Numbered from the stretch's first letter, positions 20,094-30,794 are shown. The stretch: 64,000 bases of DNA from Dyella lipolytica (GCF_030160075.1 NZ_BSNQ01000003.1:1-64000); one strand, 5' to 3'. The notes: generated by a model not told the origin, from the letters alone. Program-made: numbers and translations.

Positions 20094-22538
20094 TTAGAAC
20101 TGGCTGCCGAAGGTGAACTGGATGCGTTCCAGGTATTGGCTGTCGCCCGGCTGGGTGCGGAACGGGAAGCCAAGGCTGATGATCAGCGGACCGATCGGCG
20201 CCTGCCAGTGCAGGGAGATACCGGCAGAAGCGTCGAGACCGCCGAACTTGAAGCTCTGCAGATTCGTGTATGCCTGACCGACGTCGACAAACAAGGAGAC
20301 GCGTGCTGTGTTGATGTCCTTCAGGAACGGCAGCGGCAGATAGAGCTCCGTGGTACCCAGCACCTTGAACGCACCGCCGACCGGCTGTGCGTAGGAGTAG
20401 GTGCTGTTCGGGCAGTAGCCGTTCGACTGCGCTTTGATGGGAGCGCCGTTCGTATCGACGCCTGCGCATACGCGCGGGCCGAGCGTGTTGTCCTGGAAGC
20501 CGCGCACGTCGGTCACGCCGCCGGCGTAGAAATTCATCCAGAATGGGAAGGCGACTGTCTGGCCTGCCTTGTAGCCGACCTGTGCGTTGCCACCACCGGC
20601 CGGTGTGTAGTCTGACGTGGTGTTGGCGTACTTCTGATTGCCGTACGTGTCGCCGTACGCAACCTTGCCGTCGACATACAACACGAAGCCTTTGCCGATC
20701 GGCCAATAGTGGTTGGCCTCGCCGTTGAAGATCCAGTACTGCACGGTTGAACCCGGCAGTGCGGTGCTAACCGTAGCCGTGAGCTGTCCACCGTGTGTCG
20801 GTGCCCAGTACGAGTTGCGGGTGTCGTGCACCCAGCTGAGCGAACCCGTCCAACTGTGGATGGTCTGGTGACCCAACGCATTGATGTAGTCGACCAGCGG
20901 CTGAGGGGTATAGCCCTCATACGTGTTGATCTTGGTGCTGCCGATGCCGAGGCTGCCGCTGATGCGGTCGAAGTCGGTAACCGGGATACCCAGCGTGGTG
21001 GAGAACGATTTGGTGCTGTTCGAATAGCTGGCGTACTGGCTGCCGAGGTTGCTGTAATCGGCGCGCGAGAACGTGGCGTTGTAACCGATGCCGACACCGT
21101 TTTCGGTGAGGAACGGGTTGTAGTAGCCGGCATTGATCTGCGTGAGGTAGTCGCTACGTTCGGCACTGACGCTGAAACGGTCGCCGGTGCCGAGGAAGTT
21201 GTTCTGCGACACCGAGCTCGACAGGATGATGCCGGAGTACTGCGAATAACCTACGCCGAAGGTCAGGCTGCCGGCGGATTGTTCTTCCACCTTCACCGTC
21301 AGGTCGACTTCGTCGTCGCTGCCCGGCACCACTTGCTTGTCGATGGTGACGGTCTTGAAGAAACCTAGCTGCTGCAGACGGATCTTCGAGCGGTCGATCG
21401 CCGCCTGCGAGTACCAGGAGCCTTCCAGCTGGCGCATTTCGCGGCGCAGCACGTCGTCTTCGGTGCGGGTGTTGCCCTGGAAGATCACGCGGCGCACATA
21501 AACGCGCGGACCCGGCTGGATGTACCACGTGACGTCGACGGTGTGCTTGTCCTTGTCCAGCTTGGGCACCGAGTTGACCTTGGCGAAGGCATAACCGATG
21601 TTGGCCAGCAGGGCCTTGATGGAGTCCGATGTGGCCTCGATCGCACGACGACTGAAGAGATCGCCGTTCTTCACGAACACCAGCTTGCGCAGCGTGTCTT
21701 CCGGCAGGATCAGCTGACCCAGCAGATGAGTATCGGAAATGTGGTAGATGTCGCCTTGAACAACGTCGGCCGTGATGTACATCGCGCGCTTGTCCGGCGC
21801 GATGGTGACCTGCGAGGAATCCAGGCCGAAGTCGGCGTAGCCGCGGTCCATGTAGTACGACTGCAGTTTCTTCAGGTCGCCCGAGAGCTTGTCCTGCGAA
21901 TACTGATCGTTCTTCGAATACCACGACAGCCAGTTGGTGGTGCCGGTTTCGAAATCTTTCTCGATTTCCTTGTCGGTGAACGCCGTGTTGCCGACGATGT
22001 TCACTTCCTTGACCTTGGCGACCTTGCCTTCGCGAATTTCGATATCGATGGAGACGCGGTTGCGATCGAGTTCGGTCACGTGCGGGATCACCGACACGTT
22101 GTATTTGCCGCGGTTGTAATACTGACGAATCAGCTCTTGCTGGACGCGATCGATCGCGAGGCGATCGAAGGTCTCGCCCTCGGTCAGTCCGATGTCCTTC
22201 AAGCCTTTCTTGAGGTCGTCGGTCTTGATGTCGTTGTTGCCGCGAATGGTGAGCTTGGCGATCGACGGCCGTTCGACCACCTTGACCACCAGGATGCTGC
22301 CGTCACGCTCGAGTTCGACATCGCTGAAGAACTTGGTGTTGTACAACGCGCGGATGGCCTGTTGGGCCTCCTCGTTGGTGAGGCGGTCGCCCTTGTTGAT
22401 CGACAGATAGTTGAACACCGTACCGGCCGAAATACGGCTCAGGCCCTCGATGCGGATATCGGAAACGACGAATGGCTCGAGTGCGAAGGCACTCGTAGAG
22501 AGAGAGGCAAGCAGGATCAGGGCGGCGATACGCTTCAT
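20094..22538 (-). CDS. bamA: Outer membrane protein assembly factor BamA
   Basis: An 814-residue Omp85 protein that folds beta-barrel proteins into the outer membrane. The ATG at 22538 gives a clear signal peptide (MKRIAALILLASLSTSAFA, cleavage after residue 19). Five POTRA domains occupy about residues 20-425 (first: FVVSDIRIEGLSRIS; fifth: RVIFQGNTRTEDDVLRREM), followed by the 16-strand barrel. The loop-6 motif VRGFQDNTLGPR and the C-terminal phenylalanine recognition signal (FTFGSQF) are present. It lies 221 bases downstream of rseP. Confidence 0.98.
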   Translation of the reverse strand: MKRIAALILLASLSTSAFALEPFVVSDIRIEGLSRISAGTVFNYLSINKGDRLTNEEAQQAIRALYNTKFFSDVELERDGSILVVKVVERPSIAKLTIRGNNDIKTDDLKKGLKDIGLTEGETFDRLAIDRVQQELIRQYYNRGKYNVSVIPHVTELDRNRVSIDIEIREGKVAKVKEVNIVGNTAFTDKEIEKDFETGTTNWLSWYSKNDQYSQDKLSGDLKKLQSYYMDRGYADFGLDSSQVTIAPDKRAMYITADVVQGDIYHISDTHLLGQLILPEDTLRKLVFVKNGDLFSRRAIEATSDSIKALLANIGYAFAKVNSVPKLDKDKHTVDVTWYIQPGPRVYVRRVIFQGNTRTEDDVLRREMRQLEGSWYSQAAIDRSKIRLQQLGFFKTVTIDKQVVPGSDDEVDLTVKVEEQSAGSLTFGVGYSQYSGIILSSSVSQNNFLGTGDRFSVSAERSDYLTQINAGYYNPFLTENGVGIGYNATFSRADYSNLGSQYASYSNSTKSFSTTLGIPVTDFDRISGSLGIGSTKINTYEGYTPQPLVDYINALGHQTIHSWTGSLSWVHDTRNSYWAPTHGGQLTATVSTALPGSTVQYWIFNGEANHYWPIGKGFVLYVDGKVAYGDTYGNQKYANTTSDYTPAGGGNAQVGYKAGQTVAFPFWMNFYAGGVTDVRGFQDNTLGPRVCAGVDTNGAPIKAQSNGYCPNSTYSYAQPVGGAFKVLGTTELYLPLPFLKDINTARVSLFVDVGQAYTNLQSFKFGGLDASAGISLHWQAPIGPLIISLGFPFRTQPGDSQYLERIQFTFGSQF

Positions 22539-22564
22539 CGTCGATTCCGTTGTGTTATTCGGAC

Positions 22565-22588
22565 GAGGCGGTCGATCCGACCGCCTCG
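22565..22588. other. Hairpin in the bamA leader
   Basis: GAGGCGGTCG (22565-22574) and CGACCGCCTC (22578-22587 region) are inverted around a 3-base centre, about 25 bases before the bamA start. On the minus strand no T-run follows it, so it is not an obvious terminator for rseP; on the plus strand a T-run appears a few bases later. It may shape the bamA leader RNA. Confidence 0.55.
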
Positions 22589-22759
22589 CTACATTTTTTC
22601 TGAAGCCGGAACGATCCCGACCCCGTTTTTTTATCCCCACTCACGCTGGGCATGACCGGCGAGAAAACTCCGGGTGCTGCGCGTTGCGGGTGGTTTGCCG
22701 CGTGATGAGGATGCCGCGGCCAGCAGGCAACACTGGGTTGTCGGCGGCGCGCATCCGTC

Positions 22760-24109
22760 TCACGAAGGCAGGATGATGTGGTGGATGTCGTTGTAGAACG
22801 CCAACCCCATCAGCGTGAACAGCAAGGCAATACCCACATATTGGCCCGCGATCATGGTCCGCTCGCTGACCGGGCTGCCCTTGATCAGCTCGATAAGGTA
22901 ATACAGCAGATGCCCGCCGTCCAAGATTGGAATGGGCAGCAGGTTGATGATCGCCAGACTGAGCGACACCAGACCGAGGAATTCAAGAAACCGGTCGAGG
23001 CCCATCTGGGCCGCCGCATTGGCCACCTGGGCGATGCCGATCACACCCGAAATATTGCGGGTGGAAGCTTCGCCCATGATCATCTTGCCGACCATCCCGA
23101 AAGTCTCGGTAGTGCGCTCCCACGTAAGATCGAGCGAAGCGACCAGTGCCTTGACCGGTCCGTAATGTTGAATGGCCGTTTCAGCGGCGGAATGACCGAT
23201 CCCGATCATCCAGTGGGGTGCTTCGCCATTGCGCGATTCCATGCGAGCCGTGACCGTAAAGTGCATCGGCTTGCCGTTGCGCTCCACTCCCAGCGATAGC
23301 GCAGGCGACTTGGCCGCAGCGGCCACGATCTGCTTGCTGAGATCATCGAAATTCGCTACCGCAACACCATTAACGCTGACGATACGGTCGCCGCCTTGCA
23401 ATCCCGCTAGCGCAGCGGGTTCGCTTGGCTCAACGATGGCGGCAACCGCCGGTGCCGGTGCAGGCATCAACCCCAGCTTGTCCATGTATTGGCCGACGTC
23501 CTCATCGGCGGGCAGCTGATTGAGCGGCAACACCAGCGAACGTTCCGCACCATCACTGCCGCGCACCGTGACTGGCAGGGGTGTGCGACCCAGCATGGCG
23601 TTGGCAATGACATCGAACGAACCGCTCCAGGTGGTGACGGGCGTGCCACCCACGCTAAGCAGTCGATCGCCGGGTCGTATACCCGCCTGGGCCGCCATGC
23701 TTTGCGGCGCGGCAGTCACTACCGGTGCGAAATCGGTACGCCCCATCACGAACATCAACCAGAACGCAACGATGGTGAAGATGATATTGAAGCCAGGGCC
23801 GGCGGCCACGATAGCGACGCGCTTCCAGATCGGCTGCGCGGTGAATTCCTGATGACGTAGCGCGGGGTCGACCTCACCTTCACGCGCATCGAGCATCTTG
23901 ACGTAACCGCCGAGCGGAATCGCAGCGATTTGATACTCAGTGCCGTCACGACCGATGCGCTTCCAAATGGCGTTGCCGAAGCCGATAGAGAAGCGCAACA
24001 CCTTCACGCCGCAACGGCGAGCGACCCAGTAGTGTCCAAATTCGTGAAAGGTCACCAGCACGCCGAGCGTGACTGCCAACCAGAACACGGAGCCGAAAAA
24101 GGGATTCAT
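22760..24109 (-). CDS. rseP: RIP metalloprotease RseP
   Basis: A 449-residue site-2 protease of the inner membrane that cleaves the anti-sigma factor RseA in the sigma-E response. The zinc motif HEFGH is at residues 22-26 in the first membrane helix, two PDZ domains occupy about residues 110-290 (AQAGIRPGDRLLSV; LAGLQGGDRIVSVNG), and the second active-site motif NLLPIPILDGG lies near residue 390. The ATG at 24109 puts the HEFGH at the same residue numbers as E. coli RseP. It follows dxr by 35 bases. Confidence 0.98.
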   Translation of the reverse strand: MNPFFGSVFWLAVTLGVLVTFHEFGHYWVARRCGVKVLRFSIGFGNAIWKRIGRDGTEYQIAAIPLGGYVKMLDAREGEVDPALRHQEFTAQPIWKRVAIVAAGPGFNIIFTIVAFWLMFVMGRTDFAPVVTAAPQSMAAQAGIRPGDRLLSVGGTPVTTWSGSFDVIANAMLGRTPLPVTVRGSDGAERSLVLPLNQLPADEDVGQYMDKLGLMPAPAPAVAAIVEPSEPAALAGLQGGDRIVSVNGVAVANFDDLSKQIVAAAAKSPALSLGVERNGKPMHFTVTARMESRNGEAPHWMIGIGHSAAETAIQHYGPVKALVASLDLTWERTTETFGMVGKMIMGEASTRNISGVIGIAQVANAAAQMGLDRFLEFLGLVSLSLAIINLLPIPILDGGHLLYYLIELIKGSPVSERTMIAGQYVGIALLFTLMGLAFYNDIHHIILPS

Positions 24110-24144
24110 CAATCAGGTACGTCTCAAGGGAAGCTCAAAGCTTA

Positions 24145-25323
24145 TCAGCAAGCGTTGCGAAGTACCCGTCGGGCGGCCTCTCGGGCTGTCCGGTCGCGTT
24201 CGCTCAGGGTCTGAATATCGACCACAGCTTGTGCCGGCAGTTCCGTCAGAACCTGCTCGATGAGGTCGGCGATGGACAGGAAGGGCAGGGAGCCGGCCAG
24301 AAACGCGCTCACCGCGACCTCGTTGGCCGCATTGAGGATGGCCGGCGCGTCGCCGCCTTCCTTCAGGGCCTGAAAAGCGAGGGCCAGGCAGCGGAAGGTA
24401 TTCAGGTCCGGCTTCTCGAAGGCCAGCGGCGCGCCGGTGGCTAGATCCAGCGCGCTTACGCCGGCTTCGATGCGCTCGGGCCAGGCCAGTGCGTAGGAAA
24501 TCGCGGTACGCATGTCCGGATTGCCGAGCTGAGCCAGCACCGCGCCGTCGACGTATTCCACCAGCGAATGGACCAGGTTCTGTGGGTGCACCAGCACGTC
24601 GATCTGGTCGGCGGAGGCTTGGAACAGGTGGTGGGCCTCGATCACTTCCAGACCTTTGTTCATCAGCGTGGCCGAATCGACGGAAGTCTTGCGGCCCATG
24701 ACCGAGTTCGGATGTTTGCAGACCTGTTCCGGGGTCACGGTCATCAGGTCGGGGCGACGGCGACCACGGAATGGGCCGCCCGAGGTCGTGAGGATCAACC
24801 GCTTCACGCCGCTGCTCTTGAGGTTCGGGCGACCTCCTTGCAGGCATTGAAAGATGGCGTTGTGCTCCGAATCCACCGGGATCAGCTCACTGCCGCCTTC
24901 GGCCAGTGCCCGCTGCAGGAGCGGGCCGGCCATCACGGTCGATTCCTTGTTGGCTAGCAGCAGCCGTTTGCCGGCGCGTGCCGTGGCCAGGGTGGAATCG
25001 ATCGCGGCGGTGCCGGCGATAGCTGCGACCACGGTATCGCAGCGCGTCGACGCAGCGGCCTGGGTGATCGCGTCATGACCGCTGGCGATATCGCATCGAA
25101 CCCCTGCGTTGGCCAGTCGGCGAGCGAGCTCGGCTTCAAGCGACGTCTCGGCGATGATCGCCAGGTCGGGCCGATGTCGAACGCACAATGCCGTCAGTGC
25201 TTCGACATTGCGGTGGGCGACCAGCACGCTGGCACGAAAGCGGTCCGGGTGACGGCTGATGACATCGAGCGTATTCGCGCCGACCGAACCAGTGGCTCCG
25301 AAGACGGCGACGTTGCGAGTCAT
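24145..25323 (-). CDS. dxr: 1-deoxy-D-xylulose-5-phosphate reductoisomerase
   Basis: A 392-residue NADPH-dependent enzyme of the MEP isoprenoid pathway. Motifs: [14 protein letters not shown] for NADPH binding at the N-terminus, [14 protein letters not shown], the metal-binding [21 protein letters not shown], and [30 protein letters not shown]. Here dxr lies after cdsA (uppS-cdsA-dxr), the Pseudomonas-type order rather than that of E. coli (frr-dxr-uppS). Confidence 0.98.
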   Translation of the reverse strand: MTRNVAVFGATGSVGANTLDVISRHPDRFRASVLVAHRNVEALTALCVRHRPDLAIIAETSLEAELARRLANAGVRCDIASGHDAITQAAASTRCDTVVAAIAGTAAIDSTLATARAGKRLLLANKESTVMAGPLLQRALAEGGSELIPVDSEHNAIFQCLQGGRPNLKSSGVKRLILTTSGGPFRGRRRPDLMTVTPEQVCKHPNSVMGRKTSVDSATLMNKGLEVIEAHHLFQASADQIDVLVHPQNLVHSLVEYVDGAVLAQLGNPDMRTAISYALAWPERIEAGVSALDLATGAPLAFEKPDLNTFRCLALAFQALKEGGDAPAILNAANEVAVSAFLAGSLPFLSIADLIEQVLTELPAQAVVDIQTLSERDRTAREAARRVLRNAC

Positions 25324-25333
25324 GCCTACCCTT

Positions 25334-26164
25334 TCAAGGACTCAGCAGCTTCAGCAGCAACATGCCGAGCGCGAACACCGGCAGCGCGGCGAACACGCTG
25401 TCGAGGCGGTCCAGCAGGCCGCCATGGCCCGGGAACAGGACGCCTGAATCTTTGACGTTCGCGTGACGCTTCATCAGGCTTTCCAGCAAATCGCCCACGA
25501 TGGAGCTGGCGACGGTCAGGATCGTTACGGCAATCAGTCCGATCAGCCGCGCATCGCGCACGCCGAGCAGCCAGCCGCCTACGACGATCACCAGCGCACT
25601 GGTCGCGAAGGCGCCATACACGCCGGCCCAGGTCTTGCCCGGGCTGATCTGCGGTGCGAGTTTGCGCTTACCGAAGAAACGGCCGGAGAAGTAAGCGCCC
25701 GTATCGGCCGCCCACACCAGCAGCATCGCGAGAAACGTCCAGACGTGGCCATGCGGCTCGCTGCCATGGATGCTCACGCCTGCGACCCAGGCCGGAAACA
25801 CCACGAAAGCCCCGGCCAGCAATTTCAGGTTACGGTTTTCGGGCGTGGGCGCCGCGCCGAATGCGAAATGGCGAAGCCACACGCACACCAGCAGCCACCA
25901 CGCCACCCCAGCGACGATCAACGCCGGCCACAGCCAGCCCGACGCGCGCAGCGACCACAGCACCGCAAATAGGGCGGCGGCGAACGCAAGCAGCACGCCG
26001 CGAGTGGCATGGCTCTTCATGCCGGCCAACCGTGCCCATTCCCATGTCGCTGCGAGGAAGGCCAGGGCCAGCAACAAGGCGAAGACACCTGTCGGCAACA
26101 ACAGGATTAGCAGGATGACTAGCGGAGCGAGTAGCAGGGCGGTTAGGACGCGCTGGCGCAACAT
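25334..26164 (-). CDS. cdsA: Phosphatidate cytidylyltransferase
   Basis: A 276-residue inner-membrane enzyme making CDP-diacylglycerol from phosphatidate and CTP, the branch point of phospholipid synthesis. About 7-8 membrane helices are visible. The C-terminal CDS signature is intact: [20 protein letters not shown], followed by GLLDRLDS; upstream is the [12 protein letters not shown] segment. Spaced 17 bases from uppS and 10 from dxr. Confidence 0.97.
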   Translation of the reverse strand: MLRQRVLTALLLAPLVILLILLLPTGVFALLLALAFLAATWEWARLAGMKSHATRGVLLAFAAALFAVLWSLRASGWLWPALIVAGVAWWLLVCVWLRHFAFGAAPTPENRNLKLLAGAFVVFPAWVAGVSIHGSEPHGHVWTFLAMLLVWAADTGAYFSGRFFGKRKLAPQISPGKTWAGVYGAFATSALVIVVGGWLLGVRDARLIGLIAVTILTVASSIVGDLLESLMKRHANVKDSGVLFPGHGGLLDRLDSVFAALPVFALGMLLLKLLSP

Positions 26165-26181
26165 GAGGCGTTCCTTAGCGA

Positions 26182-26919
26182 TCAGGCTTGGGCGACCTGA
26201 TCGCCGGTGCGGCCAAAACGGCGTTCGCGGCGGGCAAAGTCATCAATGGCATGCTGTAGCGAATCCTGGTTGAAATCCGGCCACAGCGTATCGGTGAAAT
26301 ACAGCTCCGCATAGGCCAGTTGCCACAGCAGAAAGTTACTGATGCGGCGGTCGCCGCCGGTGCGGATAAATAGATCCAACGGCGGTACGTCGGCCAGGCA
26401 GGTCCAGCGTTCGAATGCGGTTTCGTCGATGGCTTCCACCGGCAGATCGCCGCGGGCCACGGCCGTGGCAGCCTTGCGAGCGGCCTGCACGATGTCCCAG
26501 CGGCCGCCGTAGTTGACGGCCACGTTCATATGCAGCTTGTCATTGCCCGCGGTGCGCTGCATCGCGGCGAGCATGCGTTGCTGAAGCGGAGCTTCGAAAG
26601 CGGTCAAATCGCCGATAAAGCGCAGGCGAACACCGTTGCTGTGCAACTCATCGACTTCTTTGTCCAGGGCGCGCACGAACAAATCCATCAGCGCGCCGAC
26701 TTCATCTTGCGGTCGCTGCCAGTTTTCACTGGAAAACGCGAACAAGGTCAGCGCTTCTACACCCTGGCGCAGGCAGCCTTCCACCACTTCACGCACGGCC
26801 TTGCGGCCGGCGTTATGGCCGAAACTGCGCGGACGGTGGCGCGCTTTCGCCCAGCGTCCATTGCCATCCATCACGATGCCGATATGGCGGGGTACGTATT
26901 TTTGCAGGGTCGTGGTCAT
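26182..26919 (-). CDS. uppS: Undecaprenyl diphosphate synthase
   Basis: A 245-residue cis-prenyltransferase that builds C55 undecaprenyl diphosphate from farnesyl diphosphate and IPP. The catalytic Asp is in IVMDGNGRWA (residues 15-24), followed by RSFGHNAGRKAVREVV, FAFSSENWQRP, and the C-terminal LFIRTGGDRRISNFLLWQLAYAE split around RISNF. It uses the product of ispA made elsewhere in this window. Confidence 0.98.
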   Translation of the reverse strand: MTTTLQKYVPRHIGIVMDGNGRWAKARHRPRSFGHNAGRKAVREVVEGCLRQGVEALTLFAFSSENWQRPQDEVGALMDLFVRALDKEVDELHSNGVRLRFIGDLTAFEAPLQQRMLAAMQRTAGNDKLHMNVAVNYGGRWDIVQAARKAATAVARGDLPVEAIDETAFERWTCLADVPPLDLFIRTGGDRRISNFLLWQLAYAELYFTDTLWPDFNQDSLQHAIDDFARRERRFGRTGDQVAQA

Positions 26920-26971
26920 GGATGGAGAGTAGCGCTGACGCGATGGTTGCCTCGCTGGAGCGGATGCACGA

Positions 26972-27009
26972 GAAGCGATCGTCAGAAAATAGCCATGTGC
27001 GATCGCTTC
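26972..27009. repeat. 10-bp inverted repeat in uppS-frr gap
   Basis: GAAGCGATCG (26972-26981) and CGATCGCTTC (27000-27009) are exact inverted arms 18 bases apart. With the hairpin at 27065-27084 this is the only structure I see in the 203-base uppS-frr gap; no promoter or open frame stands out. Confidence 0.6.
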
Positions 27010-27064
27010 ATTGCCTCTTTGACGAGAGGATCGCGGCGAAGGATATGAGCCCGCGAATCTGTTG

Positions 27065-27084
27065 CCTCTCTCGATAGAGAGAGG
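27065..27084. repeat. Hairpin CCTCTCTC/GAGAGAGG
   Basis: A perfect 8-bp stem with loop GATA, about 40 bases beyond the frr stop. It belongs to the CCTCTC-type hairpins seen at 15146 and 53225. It may contribute to termination after frr but lacks a T-run. Confidence 0.5.
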
Positions 27085-27122
27085 ACGTTCCCCAACCCCG
27101 ATGGCGCAGCCGCCGATGGCCT

Positions 27123-27680
27123 TTACATGGCCATCAATTCCTCTTCCTTCGCCTTCGCTACGGTATCGACTTCCTTGACGAAGCGGTCGGTGAGCTTCTG
27201 GATCTCGTCGTCAGCCTTGCGTTCTTCGTCTTCGGTGATCTTCTTTTCTTTGAGCAGATCCTTGACGTGCTGCAGGGCGTCGCGGCGCACGTTGCGAATC
27301 GCGATCTTCGCGTTCTCGCCTTCGTGCGATACGTGCTTGGCCAGTTCCCTGCGGCGCTCTTCAGTGAGCGGCGGCATGTTGAGACGGATCACGGTGCCGG
27401 CGGTGGTAGGCGTGATACCCACATCGGAAGCCAGCAGAGCCTTCTCGATCGGGCCGACCATGTTCTTTTCGAACGGTGTAATGACGATCGAGCGGGCATC
27501 GGCCAAGGAGATCGACGCCACCTGATTCAGAGGCATGTCCGAGCCGTAATAGGGCACCTTGAGGTTGTCCACCAGCGTGGTACTCGCGCGACCGGTGCGC
27601 AGGCGGGACAAGTCGTGCTTGAGGGCATCGATACTCTTGCCCATGCGGGTCTGGGCATCGCGTTTGATGTCGTTGAGCAT
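27123..27680 (-). CDS. frr: Ribosome recycling factor
   Basis: A 185-residue RRF that, with EF-G, splits post-termination ribosomes. LRTGRAS, the core ITPFEKNMVGPIEKALLASD, GITPTTAGTVIRLNMPPLTEERRRELAK and AKIAIRNVRRDAL are characteristic. Length and ends match the family. It has its own candidate promoter in the 85-base gap after pyrH. Confidence 0.98.
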   Translation of the reverse strand: MLNDIKRDAQTRMGKSIDALKHDLSRLRTGRASTTLVDNLKVPYYGSDMPLNQVASISLADARSIVITPFEKNMVGPIEKALLASDVGITPTTAGTVIRLNMPPLTEERRRELAKHVSHEGENAKIAIRNVRRDALQHVKDLLKEKKITEDEERKADDEIQKLTDRFVKEVDTVAKAKEEELMAM

Positions 27681-27712
27681 GAGGAAATCACCCGTTGGCG
27701 TGCAAGCCGCTA

Positions 27713-27740
27713 AGTATAGCAGGGGGGCAAAAAGCGGGAA
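27713..27740 (-). promoter_or_regulatory. Candidate frr promoter
   Basis: On the minus strand TGCTATACT (27721-27713) gives an extended -10 (TGn plus TATACT), about 33 bases from the frr start. The -35 is weak (TTCCCG at 27740-27735). It overlaps the hairpin region that follows pyrH. Confidence 0.5.
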
Positions 27741-27763
27741 TGGGTGGCCCCGTCCCCGCTTTT
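27729..27763 (-). terminator. Terminator-like hairpin after pyrH
   Basis: AAAAAGCGGG (27729-27738) and CCCGCTTTT (27755-27763) are inverted around 16 bases, starting right at the pyrH stop. Read on the minus strand the stem ends in CCCGCTTTTT. The large loop makes it a moderate candidate, and its AAAAGCGGG arms also resemble the short palindromic repeats of this genome. Confidence 0.5.
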
Positions 27764-27765
27764 CT

Positions 27766-28488
27766 TCAGTTTGCGTCCACCAGCGTGCCGATGGCCTCGC
27801 CGCGCATGATGCGCATCAGGTTGCCTGGCCCGGTCATGTCATAGATGCGTAGTGGCATGCGATGGTCGCGGCACAGCGCGATGGCGGCAGTGTCCATCAC
27901 CGCCAGCTTGCGCTCGATCACCTGGTCGTAGCTCAGCTGCTCGAAGCGTTTGGCGTCGCTATGCTTGGCCGGATCGGCGCTGTAGACGCCATCGACCTTG
28001 GTGGCCTTGAGCAACAGGTCTGCGCCCATTTCCACCGCGCGTAGCGCAGCTGCCGAATCGGTGGTGAAGAACGGGTTGCCGGTGCCTGCCGCAAACAGCA
28101 CGATGCGGCCTTTTTCGATATGGCGGATGGCGCGTCGGCGGATGAAGTCCTCGGCCACGTCGTGGATCTGGATCGCGCTCATCACGCGTGCGAAACCGCC
28201 GCGCTTTTCGATGGCGTCCTGCATGGCTAGTGCATTCATCACGGTGGCCAGCATGCCCATGTGATCGCCAGTAACGCGGTCCATGCCTGCCGCGGCCAGC
28301 CCGGCGCCGCGGAAGATGTTGCCGCCGCCGATCACCACGCCGATCTGTACACCGGCCTTTTGTATTTCGATAATTTCGTCGGCCAGTCGGCCGATCATCT
28401 TCGGATCGATACCGTAGTCGGCATCGCCCATCAATGCTTCACCAGAGAGCTTGAGCAAGATGCGTCGGTACTTTAGCTGTTCGCTCAT
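27766..28488 (-). CDS. pyrH: UMP kinase
   Basis: A 240-residue hexameric amino-acid-kinase-fold enzyme phosphorylating UMP to UDP. The ATG at 28488 ([19 protein letters not shown]) follows GGAG. Motifs: [66 protein letters not shown] and the C-terminal [12 protein letters not shown]. It lies between tsf and frr behind a terminator, with its own promoter candidate. Confidence 0.98.
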   Translation of the reverse strand: MSEQLKYRRILLKLSGEALMGDADYGIDPKMIGRLADEIIEIQKAGVQIGVVIGGGNIFRGAGLAAAGMDRVTGDHMGMLATVMNALAMQDAIEKRGGFARVMSAIQIHDVAEDFIRRRAIRHIEKGRIVLFAAGTGNPFFTTDSAAALRAVEMGADLLLKATKVDGVYSADPAKHSDAKRFEQLSYDQVIERKLAVMDTAAIALCRDHRMPLRIYDMTGPGNLMRIMRGEAIGTLVDAN

Positions 28489-28522
28489 GGAGGCTCCGGA
28501 TTGTGTGATGCAAAACGCGGGC

Positions 28523-28552
28523 ATTGTAGCGGAGGCCGGCGTGAAACGTCAG
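28523..28552 (-). promoter_or_regulatory. Candidate pyrH promoter
   Basis: Minus strand -10 TACAAT (28528-28523) and -35 CTGACG (28552-28547) with an 18-base spacer; predicted start about 28 bases before the pyrH ATG and downstream of the tsf terminator. Confidence 0.5.
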
Positions 28553-28604
28553 CGCATCAGCCCGAATCTGCGCGCTATGGTCCTCTCGTTCGTGTTTCGG
28601 GCAT

Positions 28605-28635
28605 AAAAAAAGCCGCGGCTTGCCGCGGCTTTTTT
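28605..28635 (-). terminator. Rho-independent terminator after tsf
   Basis: Seven A, GCCGCGGC (28612-28619), TT, GCCGCGGC (28622-28629), six T (28630-28635). The 8-bp GC stem flanked by A and T runs is a strong bidirectional-looking terminator 17 bases past the tsf stop. Confidence 0.92.
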
Positions 28636-28651
28636 GGTAAGTCGATCAGGC

Positions 28652-29533
28652 TTACGCCAGACCCGCTTGCTTCATCACTTCGGCAGCGAAATCGTCCTGC
28701 ACCTTTTCGATACCTTCGCCGACAGCCAGGCGGGCCACCGAGATCACATCGGCGCCTTCCTTCTTCAGCACGTCGCCGACCGTGGTGTTGGTATCCAACA
28801 CGTAGGGCTGGCCGAGCAGGGTGACTTCGGAAATGATCTTGTTGACCTTGCCGCCGACGATCTTTTCGAGGATCTCGGCCGGTTTGGCCTTTTCCTTGTC
28901 CGACATCTGGCTCAGCGCGATTTCCTTTTCTTTGGCCAGGAAGTCGGCCGGGACGTCCTCGGCACGCACGTAGGCCGGGTTCATCGCGGCCACATGCATG
29001 GCGATGCCCTTGGCGAGATCTTCGGAGCCGCCCTTGAGCGCGACCAGCACGCCAATGCGACCACCGTGGATGTAGCTGCCGATGGTGCCGCTATGAGAGA
29101 CGCGCGCCATACGACGCACCTGGATGTTCTCGCCGATGGTGGCGACCAGGGTCTTGGCGGCTTCTTCCACAGTGCTGCCGCCCGGGTAGGCGGCGGCCTT
29201 CAGCGCGTCGACATCGCTGGCGCCGGACTTCAGCGCCACGTCGGCGACGTTGTCGCTGAACTTCACGAAGCTGTCGTCCTTGGCGACGAAGTCGGTTTCG
29301 CTGTTCACTTCGACCAGCACGGCGCTGCCGGCGGCCTGAGCGGACACAACGCGGCCTTCGGCGGCCACGCGGCCGGCCTTCTTATCGGCCTTGGCCAGGC
29401 CGGACTTGCGCAGCCATTCCATGGCGACGTCGATGTCACCGTTGTTTTCGACCAGCGCCTTCTTGCATTCCATCATGCCGGCGCCGGAACGCTCACGCAG
29501 TTCCTTGACCAGTTGGGCGGAAATAGTGCTCAT
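28652..29533 (-). CDS. tsf: Elongation factor Ts
   Basis: A 293-residue guanine nucleotide exchange factor for EF-Tu. The N-terminal UBA-like domain has [20 protein letters not shown], and the [10 protein letters not shown] motif that contacts EF-Tu is present, followed by [16 protein letters not shown]. It lies 63 bases downstream of rpsB, the conserved rpsB-tsf operon, and ends at a strong terminator. Confidence 0.98.
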   Translation of the reverse strand: MSTISAQLVKELRERSGAGMMECKKALVENNGDIDVAMEWLRKSGLAKADKKAGRVAAEGRVVSAQAAGSAVLVEVNSETDFVAKDDSFVKFSDNVADVALKSGASDVDALKAAAYPGGSTVEEAAKTLVATIGENIQVRRMARVSHSGTIGSYIHGGRIGVLVALKGGSEDLAKGIAMHVAAMNPAYVRAEDVPADFLAKEKEIALSQMSDKEKAKPAEILEKIVGGKVNKIISEVTLLGQPYVLDTNTTVGDVLKKEGADVISVARLAVGEGIEKVQDDFAAEVMKQAGLA

Positions 29534-29596
29534 CAGGGTTCCTCGGGAATCTTGAATGTGCCGTGGCGGACACGCCGCCACGGCAGCGGGTAAGGC

Positions 29597-30490
<894 letters not shown>

Positions 30491-30629
30491 GGTGTTACTC
30501 CAGCAGTGGGCCTTTTCAGGTGGCCCGGGGGTTGGGACCTCCACGTATCCCCAGCTTCGACCGCAATGCCCATGGTTAGGAGGACATCGCAGCACCCCGA
30601 AGACGGTGCCGATACGTGTGTGGCATTGG

Positions 30630-30658
30630 TTGGGCTTGTACCGCAGGGCGGTTACAAT
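30630..30658 (+). promoter_or_regulatory. Candidate map promoter
   Basis: -35 TTGGGC (30630-30635), 17-base spacer, -10 TACAAT (30653-30658), about 135 bases before the map ATG. It lies inside the 304-base divergent gap between rpsB and map. Confidence 0.55.
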
Positions 30659-30720
30659 CCCGCTTCGCTTTGCGCCGTGCTGGCCATCGATTGGCCGGAA
30701 GCGGTCTGCAAAACCCGGAA

Positions 30721-30750
30721 AGTATAGCCGGGGCCGAGACTTCGCGGCAA
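30721..30750 (-). promoter_or_regulatory. Candidate rpsB-tsf promoter
   Basis: Minus strand -35 TTGCCG (30750-30745), 18-base spacer, -10 TATACT (30726-30721). Transcription would cross the divergent map promoter and yield a leader of about 225 bases before rpsB, long enough for a regulatory structure. Nothing else protein-coding is seen in the 304-base gap. Confidence 0.5.
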
Positions 30751-30794
30751 GTCACTGGTTTTTAGAGACTTTGCCGCCATATCACAGTGGAACT

